Source: Flavobacteriales bacterium
GTDB lineage: Bacteria; Bacteroidota; Bacteroidia; Flavobacteriales_D; Crocinitomicaceae
NCBI GenBank assembly: GCA_947475275.1
Contig: CANJNE010000006.1
Coordinates: forward strand, 1 to 54,296
Direction: 5' to 3'
Length of the DNA stretch: 54,296 nt
Shown here: positions 8,507-17,930 of the stretch, one piece after another
How positions within the stretch are numbered: position 1 is the first letter of the stretch
How the letters are laid out: each line of letters opens with the position of its first letter
Notes under the pieces: model-generated
Seen by the model: only the letters and a program-made list of their open reading frames with translations
Told to the model about the DNA's origin: nothing
Database searches by the model: none
Program-made: the position numbers and the translations under genes

Positions 8507-10180
8507 ATGGATAATTGCTTTTTTGAATTTGAAAATGTTTTTGAATTTTCAAATATTCCAGAAGCAATTAATTTTCCTTTTTATTATGAACCTCATACAA
8601 TTGCCAAAATTGCAGCTGAAACTTTACAAGCACAACTCAGAGCTGAATTCAAAAATTTGGATCACAATTTCGGTTTAAACAACGGTATTCAAGGAAACCC
8701 TATTGGTAAAATGTTTGGCGTACTTGTAGTTCAAAATCTGCAAGGCAAACTTGGTTATATTAGAGCCTTCTCAGGTAAACTTGGAAATAGCAATCATCAT
8801 GAAGGCTTTGTTCCCCCAGTTTTTGATATTCTTACTAAGAATAGTTTTTTCTTAAAAGAAGAAAGTATTTTAAATCAACTGAATGCAAGAATTGAGGAAC
8901 TGGAAAATCATAAAGATTATATCAAAATTCTAAATGAATTACAGCAACTTAAAGTTGATTTTGAAAAAATATTAAATCTCAAAAAAACGGAGATCAAGAT
9001 AAATAAAGAGATTCGCTCAGCAATACGTATTCAACGCTTAAATACCTCAAATATTGACCCAATAAATTTCAATGAACTCAATGAACAAAGTCGCCAAGAA
9101 CAACTTGAATTGAAGCGTTTAAAGAAAAACTTTGAAATAAAAAAATCCTTATTTGAAGATGAAATTCAAATTTGGGTCAACAATATTAACCAACACAAAA
9201 AAGAGAGAAAAGAGCGCTCCTCGCAGCTTCAAAAGAAACTTTTTGATTCTTACTTTTTTCTTAATGCAATGGGTGAGGATAAAAGTTTATTAACCATTTT
9301 TTTAGCTAATAAAGTTCAAATTCCTCCGGCAGGTGCTGGTGAATGTGCGGCACCCAAATTGTTTCAATACGCCTACAAAAAAAACTACAAACCAATTGCT
9401 TTAGCTGAGTTTTGGTGGGGCGCCTCTCCCCTTTCAGAAATCCGAAAGCATGGCCAGTATTACCCAGCATGTCGGGGAAAATGTGAACCTATTTTGAACC
9501 ATATGCTTGAGGGTTTAAATGTTGACCCCAATCCTTTCATACAACAACAAGAAAATTATCCTGAAATTGAAATAATCTATGAAGATGCCGATATCGTTAT
9601 AGTTAACAAACCTCACGAGTTCCTTTCTGTTCCGGGTAAGGTTTCACAATTTTCTATTTTCAGTTATGTCCAAAAGAAATACCCTAATGCCACGGGCCCT
9701 TTAATCGTTCATAGACTTGACATGTCCACTTCGGGCATCATGATTTTAGCATTAAACAAAGAATCACACAAAAATCTTCAGCACCAGTTTCTTAAACGCA
9801 AGATTCAAAAGAAATATATTGCTATTCTAGATGGAATATTGAAAGAAGAAAAAGGAATGATTGACTTACCTTTGAGGCTGGACATAGATGACCGCCCTAG
9901 GCAAATGGTTTGTCATGAATACGGAAAAAAATCCATAACCTTGTTTGAAGTTCTTGAAAGAAAGGAGAATTTTACAAGAATTTCATTTGTTCCTGTCACT
10001 GGACGTACGCATCAACTTCGCGTTCATGCAGCTCATATCAAAGGTTTAAATATAGCTATCAAGGGCGATGATTTGTACGGGTCAAAGGATGATAGACTTT
10101 ATTTACATGCTGCCGAAATATCCTTTAAACACCCTAAAAATAAAACCATGTTGCATTTTGAATGCAATCCTAATTTTTAA
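8507..10180 (+). CDS. RluA-family pseudouridine synthase with long N-terminal extension
   Basis: C-terminal VIVNKPHEFLSVPG, GPLIVHRLDMSTSGIMILAL, TGRTHQLRVHAAH; N-terminal ~370 aa with coiled coil and GECAAPKL...CRGKC. Confidence 0.92.
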   Translation: MDNCFFEFENVFEFSNIPEAINFPFYYEPHTIAKIAAETLQAQLRAEFKNLDHNFGLNNGIQGNPIGKMFGVLVVQNLQGKLGYIRAFSGKLGNSNHHEGFVPPVFDILTKNSFFLKEESILNQLNARIEELENHKDYIKILNELQQLKVDFEKILNLKKTEIKINKEIRSAIRIQRLNTSNIDPINFNELNEQSRQEQLELKRLKKNFEIKKSLFEDEIQIWVNNINQHKKERKERSSQLQKKLFDSYFFLNAMGEDKSLLTIFLANKVQIPPAGAGECAAPKLFQYAYKKNYKPIALAEFWWGASPLSEIRKHGQYYPACRGKCEPILNHMLEGLNVDPNPFIQQQENYPEIEIIYEDADIVIVNKPHEFLSVPGKVSQFSIFSYVQKKYPNATGPLIVHRLDMSTSGIMILALNKESHKNLQHQFLKRKIQKKYIAILDGILKEEKGMIDLPLRLDIDDRPRQMVCHEYGKKSITLFEVLERKENFTRISFVPVTGRTHQLRVHAAHIKGLNIAIKGDDLYGSKDDRLYLHAAEISFKHPKNKTMLHFECNPNF

Positions 10181-10190
10181 ATTCAAGGCA

Positions 10191-10862
10191 ATGTCAGATT
10201 TAATAGTTTTAGAAGAATTCTACAAAATTATCACACCAAATAAGCAAGAAATGTTTGACCGCTTAGCGGCGGAGCGAACCAAACACATGACTGTCGTGAT
10301 GGAAAACGTATATCAAGAACACAACGCATCAGCAATTATTAGAACTTGTGATTGTTTTGGTATTCAAGAATTGCATGTTGTTGAAAAGGACAATCAATAC
10401 AAAGTTCAACGAGATATTGCACTTGGAGCTGGAAGATGGGTTGACATGTACAATTACAATTTGGGAGAAAATCCTGAAAATGATTGCATTCGAAAATTAA
10501 AAAACCAAGGATACCGAATTGTGGCAACTTCTCCTCATACTGATGGTTATACGCTTAGTGAATTGCCAGTAGACAAACCTTTTGCACTTGTATTTGGAAC
10601 CGAGAGGCGCGGTATTTCTGAAGAAATAAAGGATTTAGCCGATGATTTTGTAAGGATTCCAATGTATGGTTTTACAGAAAGTTTTAATGTATCGGTGTCT
10701 GTTGCCCTTGCACTTCAAATGCTGCGCTACAGACTTGAAATGAGCCAATTAGATTGGAAACTTTCACGAGAAGAACAAACTTTATTAAAAATAAAATGGT
10801 GCACAAAAATTTTAAATGGCGGTTCTGAACTAGAAAAACACTTTAGAATTAAACGTTCATAA
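10191..10862 (+). CDS. trmH: TrmH-family RNA (2'-O-)methyltransferase
   Basis: NVYQEHNASAIIRTCDCFGIQ, VFGTERRGISEE, PMYGFTESFNVSVSVALAL; ATG at 10191 preferred over the ORF start 10068, which lies inside the rluA-like gene. Confidence 0.9.
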   Translation: MSDLIVLEEFYKIITPNKQEMFDRLAAERTKHMTVVMENVYQEHNASAIIRTCDCFGIQELHVVEKDNQYKVQRDIALGAGRWVDMYNYNLGENPENDCIRKLKNQGYRIVATSPHTDGYTLSELPVDKPFALVFGTERRGISEEIKDLADDFVRIPMYGFTESFNVSVSVALALQMLRYRLEMSQLDWKLSREEQTLLKIKWCTKILNGGSELEKHFRIKRS

Positions 10863-10904
10863 TATTCAACTTATTTGAATAATTTTGATTGAAAGTAAAA
10901 AACC

Positions 10905-12068
10905 ATGAAAAACCAGCATTTAAAACTACTATTTACATTAATAATATTTTCATTCGCATTGAACGGCTACAGTCAATTAGAAATCCCATTAATTAGTCAA
11001 AGAAATAAATGTAAGGCGTTTGATGAGATTCAATATGAAGAAAAAAACCAAATTGATGATGCCATTATTGATGGATTTATAGAGAATGAATATAGCGGTT
11101 CGATTGAAGCGTTGAAGGCAATTTTAGATGAAAGTAAAAAACCACTAAGCTCGAAAGGTAAATTGTATGCTTTAGATAAAATCATTGATACTTACGTATG
11201 TGATATTGAAATGGATGACTCATGTATCTATAATTTAAGTAAAGTGGATTATGGCTTTATATTCGTTGAGGATGAGGAATATACTAAGGCTGAACGAGAA
11301 ACATACAGCATAAGAATTTCAAAGGCAGCCCAGGGCTATGAGGTTATTAACAATTATTTTGAGGAGGCCATTGGAATTGCAGACATTGAAAGCACAGAAT
11401 ACTTCAAAAAGAAAAGATTGTACTACACAGTTCAATCAAGTTTATTAGATGAACAATATACTTTTAATTTTCTAGATGAATACAAAAATGGAAACTATTG
11501 GGAACTCGAAAACCTAAACGAAATCATAGGTAAAGGTGAATCAAAAGGACTTGATATGCAAGCATTTAAACAAGTGAATGAAGATTACAAGGCTACCGAT
11601 TATGAACCATATCCAGAATTTATGGGACTAAATATTGGCTTATCTTCATTTTATGGAAGGGATTTGTGGCTTGGTGCTGAAATTAGCAGCGACTTTGTCC
11701 AATTTGCAAATCCCTTTAAATTATTCGATCCTGTTTCTTCTAATTCAGCATTTAGAATTTCTTCACTAGCAATTGGATATCATAAAAACATTCAAACTAA
11801 CGACAACGACATTTCATTAAATTCCTTGAGACTCACATCTGTTCTTTTTTTCAATTTAACCCCAGCTCAATTCGGATTTAAATGGGGTCCATCATTTGCA
11901 AACGACAAGACTTATTGGTATTACCGTCCTGAAATTGGATTTACATATGGAATTTTCACAGTCAGTTACGGCTACAACTTAATGTTTAATAAGAATGTTA
12001 GAGAATTGACAGATAAAAGTGTAATCAATTTCAAAATTTCTTATCCTATAATTAAATTAAGTCGCTAG
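10905..12068 (+). CDS. hypothetical secreted/outer membrane protein
   Basis: Signal peptide MKNQHLKLLFTLIIFSFALNGYSQ; C-terminal beta-rich region. Confidence 0.65.
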   Translation: MKNQHLKLLFTLIIFSFALNGYSQLEIPLISQRNKCKAFDEIQYEEKNQIDDAIIDGFIENEYSGSIEALKAILDESKKPLSSKGKLYALDKIIDTYVCDIEMDDSCIYNLSKVDYGFIFVEDEEYTKAERETYSIRISKAAQGYEVINNYFEEAIGIADIESTEYFKKKRLYYTVQSSLLDEQYTFNFLDEYKNGNYWELENLNEIIGKGESKGLDMQAFKQVNEDYKATDYEPYPEFMGLNIGLSSFYGRDLWLGAEISSDFVQFANPFKLFDPVSSNSAFRISSLAIGYHKNIQTNDNDISLNSLRLTSVLFFNLTPAQFGFKWGPSFANDKTYWYYRPEIGFTYGIFTVSYGYNLMFNKNVRELTDKSVINFKISYPIIKLSR

Positions 12069-12171
12069 TTTTTAATTTCAATAAATTTCTATTCAAAAAA
12101 AGAAAGCTTTTTTGCAAAAAACCTAAGAAAAATTATTACTATTGTATAGAAATTTGAACGCTATTTAGAAT

Positions 12172-12411
12172 ATGGGAAAAGGAGACAAAAAGACCGCTAA
12201 AGGAAAAAGAACCATGGGTTCTTATGGCAATAGCCGTAAAAAGAAAACTGCTTCGCCTGCAATTAAACCTGCTGTGAAGAAAGAGGCTAAGTCAGATAAA
12301 TCAGAAGAAAAGGTTAAGAAAACAGCCGCTAAGAAGGAAACAACAAAAGCTGCAGCAGAAAAGAAACCTGCTACAAAGAAAGTCGCAACCGAAAAGAAAA
12401 CATCAAAGTAA
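12172..12411 (+). CDS. 30S ribosomal protein bTHX with Lys/Ala-rich C-terminal tail
   Basis: MGKGDKKTAKGKRTMGSYGNSRKKK matches the bTHX pattern MGKGDxxTxxGK..xGSYG..R.kK; remaining ~55 aa is K/A/E/T-rich. Confidence 0.85.
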   Translation: MGKGDKKTAKGKRTMGSYGNSRKKKTASPAIKPAVKKEAKSDKSEEKVKKTAAKKETTKAAAEKKPATKKVATEKKTSK

Positions 12412-12425
12412 TAAGTCGAATAATT

Positions 12426-12451
12426 AAAAGCTGTCCTTGACAGCTTTTTTT
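12426..12451 (+). terminator. intrinsic terminator after bTHX
   Basis: AAAAGCTGTC-CTT-GACAGCTTTT, 10-bp stem (12426-12435/12439-12448) followed by T-run. Confidence 0.85.
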
Positions 12452-12513
12452 ATGAAGTATTTCTTTCGAGATAACTATTTATATATCAACTTTTTGTTCA
12501 AATAATTTGAATC

Positions 12514-13581
12514 ATGAAACATAATTTTGGAGCAGGTCCTTGCATTCTTCCTCAAGAAGTTTTTAAAGAAGCAGCAGAGGCCGTATTAAATTTTAATGGC
12601 CTTTCTATTTTGGAGGTTTCTCACAGACATAAAGATTTTGTCGCAGTGATGGATGAAGCTTTGGACTTGGTAAAAAAATCCCTGAATGTTCCGAATGGCT
12701 ATTCTGTAACCTTCCTTCAAGGAGGCGCAACCCTTGGTTTTACCATTGCCGCATTAAACATGATGCGTGAGCACAAAAAAGCTGCATACATTAATACAGG
12801 AACTTGGGCATCGGGCGCGATAAAAGAAGCAAAAAAAGTGGGTGTATCCGTTGATGTCGTGGCATCTTCTGAGGATAAAAACTTCACCTATATACCCAAA
12901 TCCTTCAAAGTATCGGATGATGCAGACTACTTGCATTTCACCTCAAACAATACCATTTATGGTACGCAATTCAAAAAATTTCCTAAAACCGAAATACCCT
13001 TGGTTTGCGACATGTCGTCTGATATTTTTTCCAAAGTCATTTCGGTTGAAGATTTTGATTTAATCTATGCTGGGGCTCAAAAAAATCTTGGTCCAGCTGG
13101 CGCCACACTCTATATCGTTAAAGATGAAGTATTGGGCAAATCTACATCTCCTTTTATGCCAACATACCTTGATTTGAAACAACAAGTCGAAAAAGAATCT
13201 ATGCTCAATACCCCCCCGGTTTTCTCTGTTTACGTTTCAATGTTGAACTTAAGACATCTTTTAAAAAATGGAGGAGTTGAAGCTCAAGAAAAAAAGAATA
13301 TCGCCAAAGCAGCATTGCTTTACAATGAGATAGATTCAAATTCATTATTTACAACAGTCGTAGCAAAAGAAGACCGTTCAGACATGAATGTTACTTTTCA
13401 ACTTAAAGATGAAAGTTTACAAACTGAATTCGATGTAATGTGGAAAGCAGCCGAAATAGTTGGATTACCAGGTCACAGATCTACTGGCGGTTACAGAGCT
13501 TCCCTCTACAATGCATTACCTATTGAAAGTGTTCAAGTACTTGTCGATGTAATGAAAGAATTCACCAGAATCAAAGGATAA
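12514..13581 (+). CDS. serC: 3-phosphoserine/phosphohydroxythreonine transaminase
   Basis: MKHNFGAGPCILP, FLQGGATLGF, YAGAQKNLGPAG, GLPGHRSTGGYRASLYNA. Confidence 0.97.
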   Translation: MKHNFGAGPCILPQEVFKEAAEAVLNFNGLSILEVSHRHKDFVAVMDEALDLVKKSLNVPNGYSVTFLQGGATLGFTIAALNMMREHKKAAYINTGTWASGAIKEAKKVGVSVDVVASSEDKNFTYIPKSFKVSDDADYLHFTSNNTIYGTQFKKFPKTEIPLVCDMSSDIFSKVISVEDFDLIYAGAQKNLGPAGATLYIVKDEVLGKSTSPFMPTYLDLKQQVEKESMLNTPPVFSVYVSMLNLRHLLKNGGVEAQEKKNIAKAALLYNEIDSNSLFTTVVAKEDRSDMNVTFQLKDESLQTEFDVMWKAAEIVGLPGHRSTGGYRASLYNALPIESVQVLVDVMKEFTRIKG

Positions 13582-13599
13582 TATTTTAGAATTTACTAC

Positions 13600-14550
13600 A
13601 TGAAAATACTCGCTAATGATGGGATTTCTCAAAAAGGGAAAGAGCTTTTAGAAAAATCAGGATTTGAAGTTATAACAGATAAAGTATCACAAGAAGGTCT
13701 GGCAGAAGAAATTAATAATCAAGGTATTGAAATGGTCTTGGTTAGAAGCGCTACGACCGTGCGTCAGGAAGTTATTGATGCTTGTCCTGGAATAAAATTA
13801 ATCGGAAGAGGTGGTGTTGGAATGGATAATATTGATGTTGCTTATGCGCGTTCAAAAGGTATTCACGTTATCAATACTCCAGCGTCATCTTCACAATCCG
13901 TTGCTGAATTGGTAATGGGGCATCTTTTTGCTATTTCTCGTTTTCTGAATGATTCCTACAAAAACTTGGAAAAGGGAGATTTCTCAATCCTCAAAAAAAA
14001 CTATGGCAAAGGTGTTGAACTTAGAGGTAAAACGCTCGGAATCATTGGTTTTGGAAGAATTGGACAAAGTTTGGCTTCCTATGCAATTGGTTGCGGAATG
14101 AACGTTGTCGCAGTTAGTAAAGAAGAAACTCCTTGTGAAATTGAAATTCCTTTAGGCAACTTGGGTTCAACGAAAGTTACCATTCATCCAACAACAAATC
14201 TTAATGATGCACTTTCTAAAATGGATTACATTTCAATACATGTCCCGAAACAGGATGATGGAAGTGCTGTACTAGGTTCCCATGAGCTCACCCTGATGAA
14301 AAAAGGTGTACGTATTGTAAATGCAGCAAGAGGTGGTGTCATTGATGAAATCGCCTTACTTGAGGCTTTGAATAATGGAACGGTTGCAGCAGCAGGTTTA
14401 GATGTATTTGAAAATGAACCTAATCCTCGAAAAGAATTACTGGCACATCCACTTATTGCTTGCACACCACATATTGGAGCAGCTACATTGGAAGCTCAGG
14501 ACAGAATTGGAGAAGAATTAGCCGAAACAATAATAGGACTTTTCTCTTAA
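13600..14550 (+). CDS. serA: D-3-phosphoglycerate dehydrogenase family oxidoreductase
   Basis: GRGGVGMDNIDVAYA, GKTLGIIGFGRIGQ, NAARGGVIDEIALLEAL, ACTPHIGAATLEAQ; follows serC. Confidence 0.88.
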   Translation: MKILANDGISQKGKELLEKSGFEVITDKVSQEGLAEEINNQGIEMVLVRSATTVRQEVIDACPGIKLIGRGGVGMDNIDVAYARSKGIHVINTPASSSQSVAELVMGHLFAISRFLNDSYKNLEKGDFSILKKNYGKGVELRGKTLGIIGFGRIGQSLASYAIGCGMNVVAVSKEETPCEIEIPLGNLGSTKVTIHPTTNLNDALSKMDYISIHVPKQDDGSAVLGSHELTLMKKGVRIVNAARGGVIDEIALLEALNNGTVAAAGLDVFENEPNPRKELLAHPLIACTPHIGAATLEAQDRIGEELAETIIGLFS

Positions 14551-14554
14551 TCCA

Positions 14555-15790
14555 ATGACGAAGATAACTCCTTTTAGGGCTTTACGCCCTGTTCGCGACA
14601 AAGTACACCTTGTCGCAACGCGACCTTATTACACCTATAAAAAAAACGTTTTAAAAGCCAAATTAGAAGATAATCCATTTACCTTTTTGAGAATAATAAA
14701 TCCCGAATTTGATTCTTTAAAAAAAACCGCACCCAATTCAAAAGAAAGATTCAATTTGGTAAAAGAAAAATATCAGGAATTTATTAATGATGGAATTTTG
14801 TTTTTTGATCAAAAGCCAGGAATTTATATTTATAGACAAACAAAAAACGGGCACCCATTCACGGGAATTATTGCTGGTGCTAGCATTGACGAATATAACA
14901 ATGATAAAATCAAGAAGCATGAAGCTACACTGACTTCTCGTGAAAATATGTTCACCGATTATCTTGACATTGTGGGATACAATGCAGAACCTGTGCTCCT
15001 ATCCTATCCGCACAGCAGTGAAATCGACGAAATACTTGCGTCTTGTACGCTAGACAGACCTGAATACGAGTTTACAACAACCGACAGGGTTAAACATGAA
15101 TTATGGCTGGTTAGTCTAAACAATGAGAACCACTTGATTCAAGCTTTCAGTAAAATAGATGCAACATATATCGCAGATGGCCATCACAGATCGGCATCAT
15201 CGTCACGACTTTTGGAAAGAAGAAAAATTCATGGTTCTACTCCTTTTGCTAATGAAAAGAACTTTTTAGCTTATTTTATTGATGAAAATAAGTTGAAAAT
15301 ACTGGCATACAATCGATTAGTAAAAACACTCAATGGTTGTAGCCAGGAAGATTTTTTAAATCAACTGAAAGATAATTTTGAAGTTATTCACCTGAAGACC
15401 TTCGAAAAACCAAGTAAAGAACATGAAATTACAATATGCTTGAAAGGTAATTGGTTCAAAGTAAATTGCAAGGATTCCATAATTGATGTAAAACATCCTG
15501 TCAAATCACTTGATGCAGAAATTTTAACACAATATATTCTCGATCCTATTTTAGGAATTAAAGATCTAAAAACAGATAGCAATATCGAATTCTTCAGTGA
15601 GATTGAACCTGTAGAATCAATCGAGAAACAAATTGTTGAAGGTAAATATGAAATGGCTTTCTTTTTGTTCCCGTGTAATGTAGAGCAGGTGAAAAAGGTT
15701 GCAGACAATCACATGATTATGCCCCCAAAATCAACTTGGGTGGAACCTAAAATGAGAAGTGGATTAACCATTTATCCAATTAATGAATAA
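14555..15790 (+). CDS. DUF1015 family protein
   Basis: FRALRPVRDKVHLVATRPY, LVSLNNENHLIQAFSKIDATYIADGHHRSASSSRL; downstream of serA. Confidence 0.9.
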   Translation: MTKITPFRALRPVRDKVHLVATRPYYTYKKNVLKAKLEDNPFTFLRIINPEFDSLKKTAPNSKERFNLVKEKYQEFINDGILFFDQKPGIYIYRQTKNGHPFTGIIAGASIDEYNNDKIKKHEATLTSRENMFTDYLDIVGYNAEPVLLSYPHSSEIDEILASCTLDRPEYEFTTTDRVKHELWLVSLNNENHLIQAFSKIDATYIADGHHRSASSSRLLERRKIHGSTPFANEKNFLAYFIDENKLKILAYNRLVKTLNGCSQEDFLNQLKDNFEVIHLKTFEKPSKEHEITICLKGNWFKVNCKDSIIDVKHPVKSLDAEILTQYILDPILGIKDLKTDSNIEFFSEIEPVESIEKQIVEGKYEMAFFLFPCNVEQVKKVADNHMIMPPKSTWVEPKMRSGLTIYPINE

Positions 15791-16449
15791 TGCTTAAAAA
15801 TCGTCTTAAAGAAATAAAGAACGAATTGTCGCAAAATATTACACTTGTTGCAGTATCTAAAACTAAACCTATTGAAGCAATTTCTGAAACCTATGACGCC
15901 GGTCAAAGAGATTTTGGTGAAAATAAGGTTCAAGAATTGGTCGATAAGTATGAGAAATTACCAAAAGACATCAATTGGCACATGATTGGTCATTTACAGA
16001 CCAATAAAATAAAATATATCGCACCTTTTATTCATCTCATTCATGGTGTTGACAGCGTTAAATTACTAACAGAAATTGATAAAATCGGGAAAAAAATCAA
16101 CCGCAGAATTCCTTGTTTATTGCAATTTCACATTGCTCAAGAAGAAACAAAATTCGGTTTCGACTGGGATGAAATCTTAGCACTCTTGAAAAGTGAATCT
16201 TACCAAAATTTATCTTCTATTGATATTAAAGGTGTGATGGGTATGGCATCATTCACTGAGAATAAAGACCAAATTAGAAAAGAATTCTCAGCACTAAAAA
16301 CAATTTTTGATAACTTGAAGCAGCATTACTTCATGAATCACGAAGCCTTTAAAATTATTTCAATGGGAATGAGCAATGATTACAAAATCGCAATAGAAGA
16401 AGGAAGTAACATGGTTCGAATTGGAAGCTCAATATTTGGTTCAAGATGA
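15790..16449 (+). CDS. YggS/PROSC-family pyridoxal phosphate homeostasis protein
   Basis: LVAVSKTKPIEAI, DFGENKVQELVDKYE, WHMIGHLQTNK, GVMGMAS, SMGMSNDYKIAIEEGSNMVRIGSSIFG. Confidence 0.96.
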   Translation: MLKNRLKEIKNELSQNITLVAVSKTKPIEAISETYDAGQRDFGENKVQELVDKYEKLPKDINWHMIGHLQTNKIKYIAPFIHLIHGVDSVKLLTEIDKIGKKINRRIPCLLQFHIAQEETKFGFDWDEILALLKSESYQNLSSIDIKGVMGMASFTENKDQIRKEFSALKTIFDNLKQHYFMNHEAFKIISMGMSNDYKIAIEEGSNMVRIGSSIFGSR

Positions 16450-17063
16450 AAACGTTAATTTATTGTATTTCATTATTTTACACATCAATATACTGGTCAC
16501 AAACAGAAGAATTAAACTATAATGATAGCATTTTAAATTTGCGAATTCTTCATGCAGCTGAACTCATTGATTCAACAAGTGGTGTTTTAAGTTCAGAAGA
16601 AATAAAAACCTTTCAAGGCCTATCTTACTTTGAAGTTGATACGAATTTTAGAATTTCAGGAACATTTATAAAATCAAAAGGTAAAAAATTCCAGATGCCA
16701 ACTTCAACAACTCGTTTACCTTGGTACAGACGATACGGCTTTGTTTGCTTTGAATACAATGGAGTTAAAGATACCTTAACGGTTTACCAAAATCTAGAAC
16801 TTAAATTGGATAAGGATTTTAAAGATTATTTATTTATTCCATTTCGAGATGCCACCTGTAAAACAAATACTTATGGTGGTGGGAGATATCTCGATACTAA
16901 AATCCCCAAGAGCAATCAATTAATTTTAGACTTCAACCTTTCTTACAATCCCTATTGCGCCTATTCAATTCGCTACTCATGCCCTATTCCTCCGGAAGAA
17001 AATACTTTACCGTTTAAGATATTAGCAGGTGAAAAAGTTCCTGTGGGATATGAAAATCATTAG
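16446..17063 (+). CDS. DUF1684 family secreted protein
   Basis: LFIPFRDATCKTNTYGGGRYLD..., LDFNLSYNPYCAYSIRYSCPIPPEENTLPFKILAGEK. Confidence 0.85.
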   Translation: MKTLIYCISLFYTSIYWSQTEELNYNDSILNLRILHAAELIDSTSGVLSSEEIKTFQGLSYFEVDTNFRISGTFIKSKGKKFQMPTSTTRLPWYRRYGFVCFEYNGVKDTLTVYQNLELKLDKDFKDYLFIPFRDATCKTNTYGGGRYLDTKIPKSNQLILDFNLSYNPYCAYSIRYSCPIPPEENTLPFKILAGEKVPVGYENH

Positions 17064-17066
17064 TTT

Positions 17067-17837
17067 ATGAAAACAAAAAAAGATATCGTCGAAAATTGGT
17101 TACCTCGCTACACCGGAATGCCTCTAGATCAATTTGGAGAATATATTCTACTTTGTAATTTTCACAACTACGTAGACAAATTCGCTCAGATGCACAATGT
17201 CGCCATTTATGGAGAAGGAAAACCCATGCAATGTGCAACTTATGGCGGAATTTCAATTATAAATTTTGGAATGGGTAGCGCTTCAGCCGCAACGTGTATG
17301 GATTTATTGTCGGCTATTAAACCAAAGGGTGCCCTTTTTTTAGGAAAATGCGGCGGTTTAAAGAAAAAGAATGAAGTGGGTGATTTGGTATTACCAATAG
17401 CAGCAATAAGAGGCGACGGAACGAGTAATGACTACTTTCCAGCTGAAGTTCCTGCTTTACCCGCTTTTGCGCTTCAAAAAGCCATTTCTACAACAATTAG
17501 AGACTTCAACAGAGATTATTGGACAGGAACAGTTTACACTACAAACAGACGCGTTTGGGAACATGATGATGAATTCAAATTGTACCTTCAAAAAGTGAGA
17601 GCTATGGCAATTGACATGGAAACTGCAACCATCTTCACCGTTGGATTTGCCAATAATATTCCAACAGGCGCTTTGCTCCTTATTTCTGACCAACCTATGA
17701 CACCTGAAGGGGTGAAAACTGAAAAAAGTGATATCGCAGTTACCTCTTCATATGTCGATGCACATCTTCAAATTGGGATAGACTCGCTAAAACAGCTCAT
17801 CAATAATGGACACACCGTAAAACACCTTCGTTTTTAG
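17067..17837 (+). CDS. amn: AMP nucleosidase
   Basis: AIYGEGKPMQCATYGGISIINFGMGSASAATCMDLLSAIKPKGALFLGKCGGLK, AIDMETATIFTVGF. Confidence 0.85.
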   Translation: MKTKKDIVENWLPRYTGMPLDQFGEYILLCNFHNYVDKFAQMHNVAIYGEGKPMQCATYGGISIINFGMGSASAATCMDLLSAIKPKGALFLGKCGGLKKKNEVGDLVLPIAAIRGDGTSNDYFPAEVPALPAFALQKAISTTIRDFNRDYWTGTVYTTNRRVWEHDDEFKLYLQKVRAMAIDMETATIFTVGFANNIPTGALLLISDQPMTPEGVKTEKSDIAVTSSYVDAHLQIGIDSLKQLINNGHTVKHLRF

Positions 17838-17930
17838 TTTTAAATCATCCCACGAAGCGAATACACAATACGTTGAAATTGTATGCACGTATTATCATTT
17901 TGAAGGATTTTAGTTTTAAATCTTTCAAAA

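Noticed and set aside
10068-10190. N-terminal 41 codons of the TrmH-family ORF
   Set aside because: Overlaps the RluA-like gene; family N-terminus fits ATG at 10191.
12089-12120. AAAAAAG-AAAG-CTTTTTT hairpin after the 10905-12068 gene
   Set aside because: Pure A/T stem without a proper downstream T-run; not convincing as a terminator.
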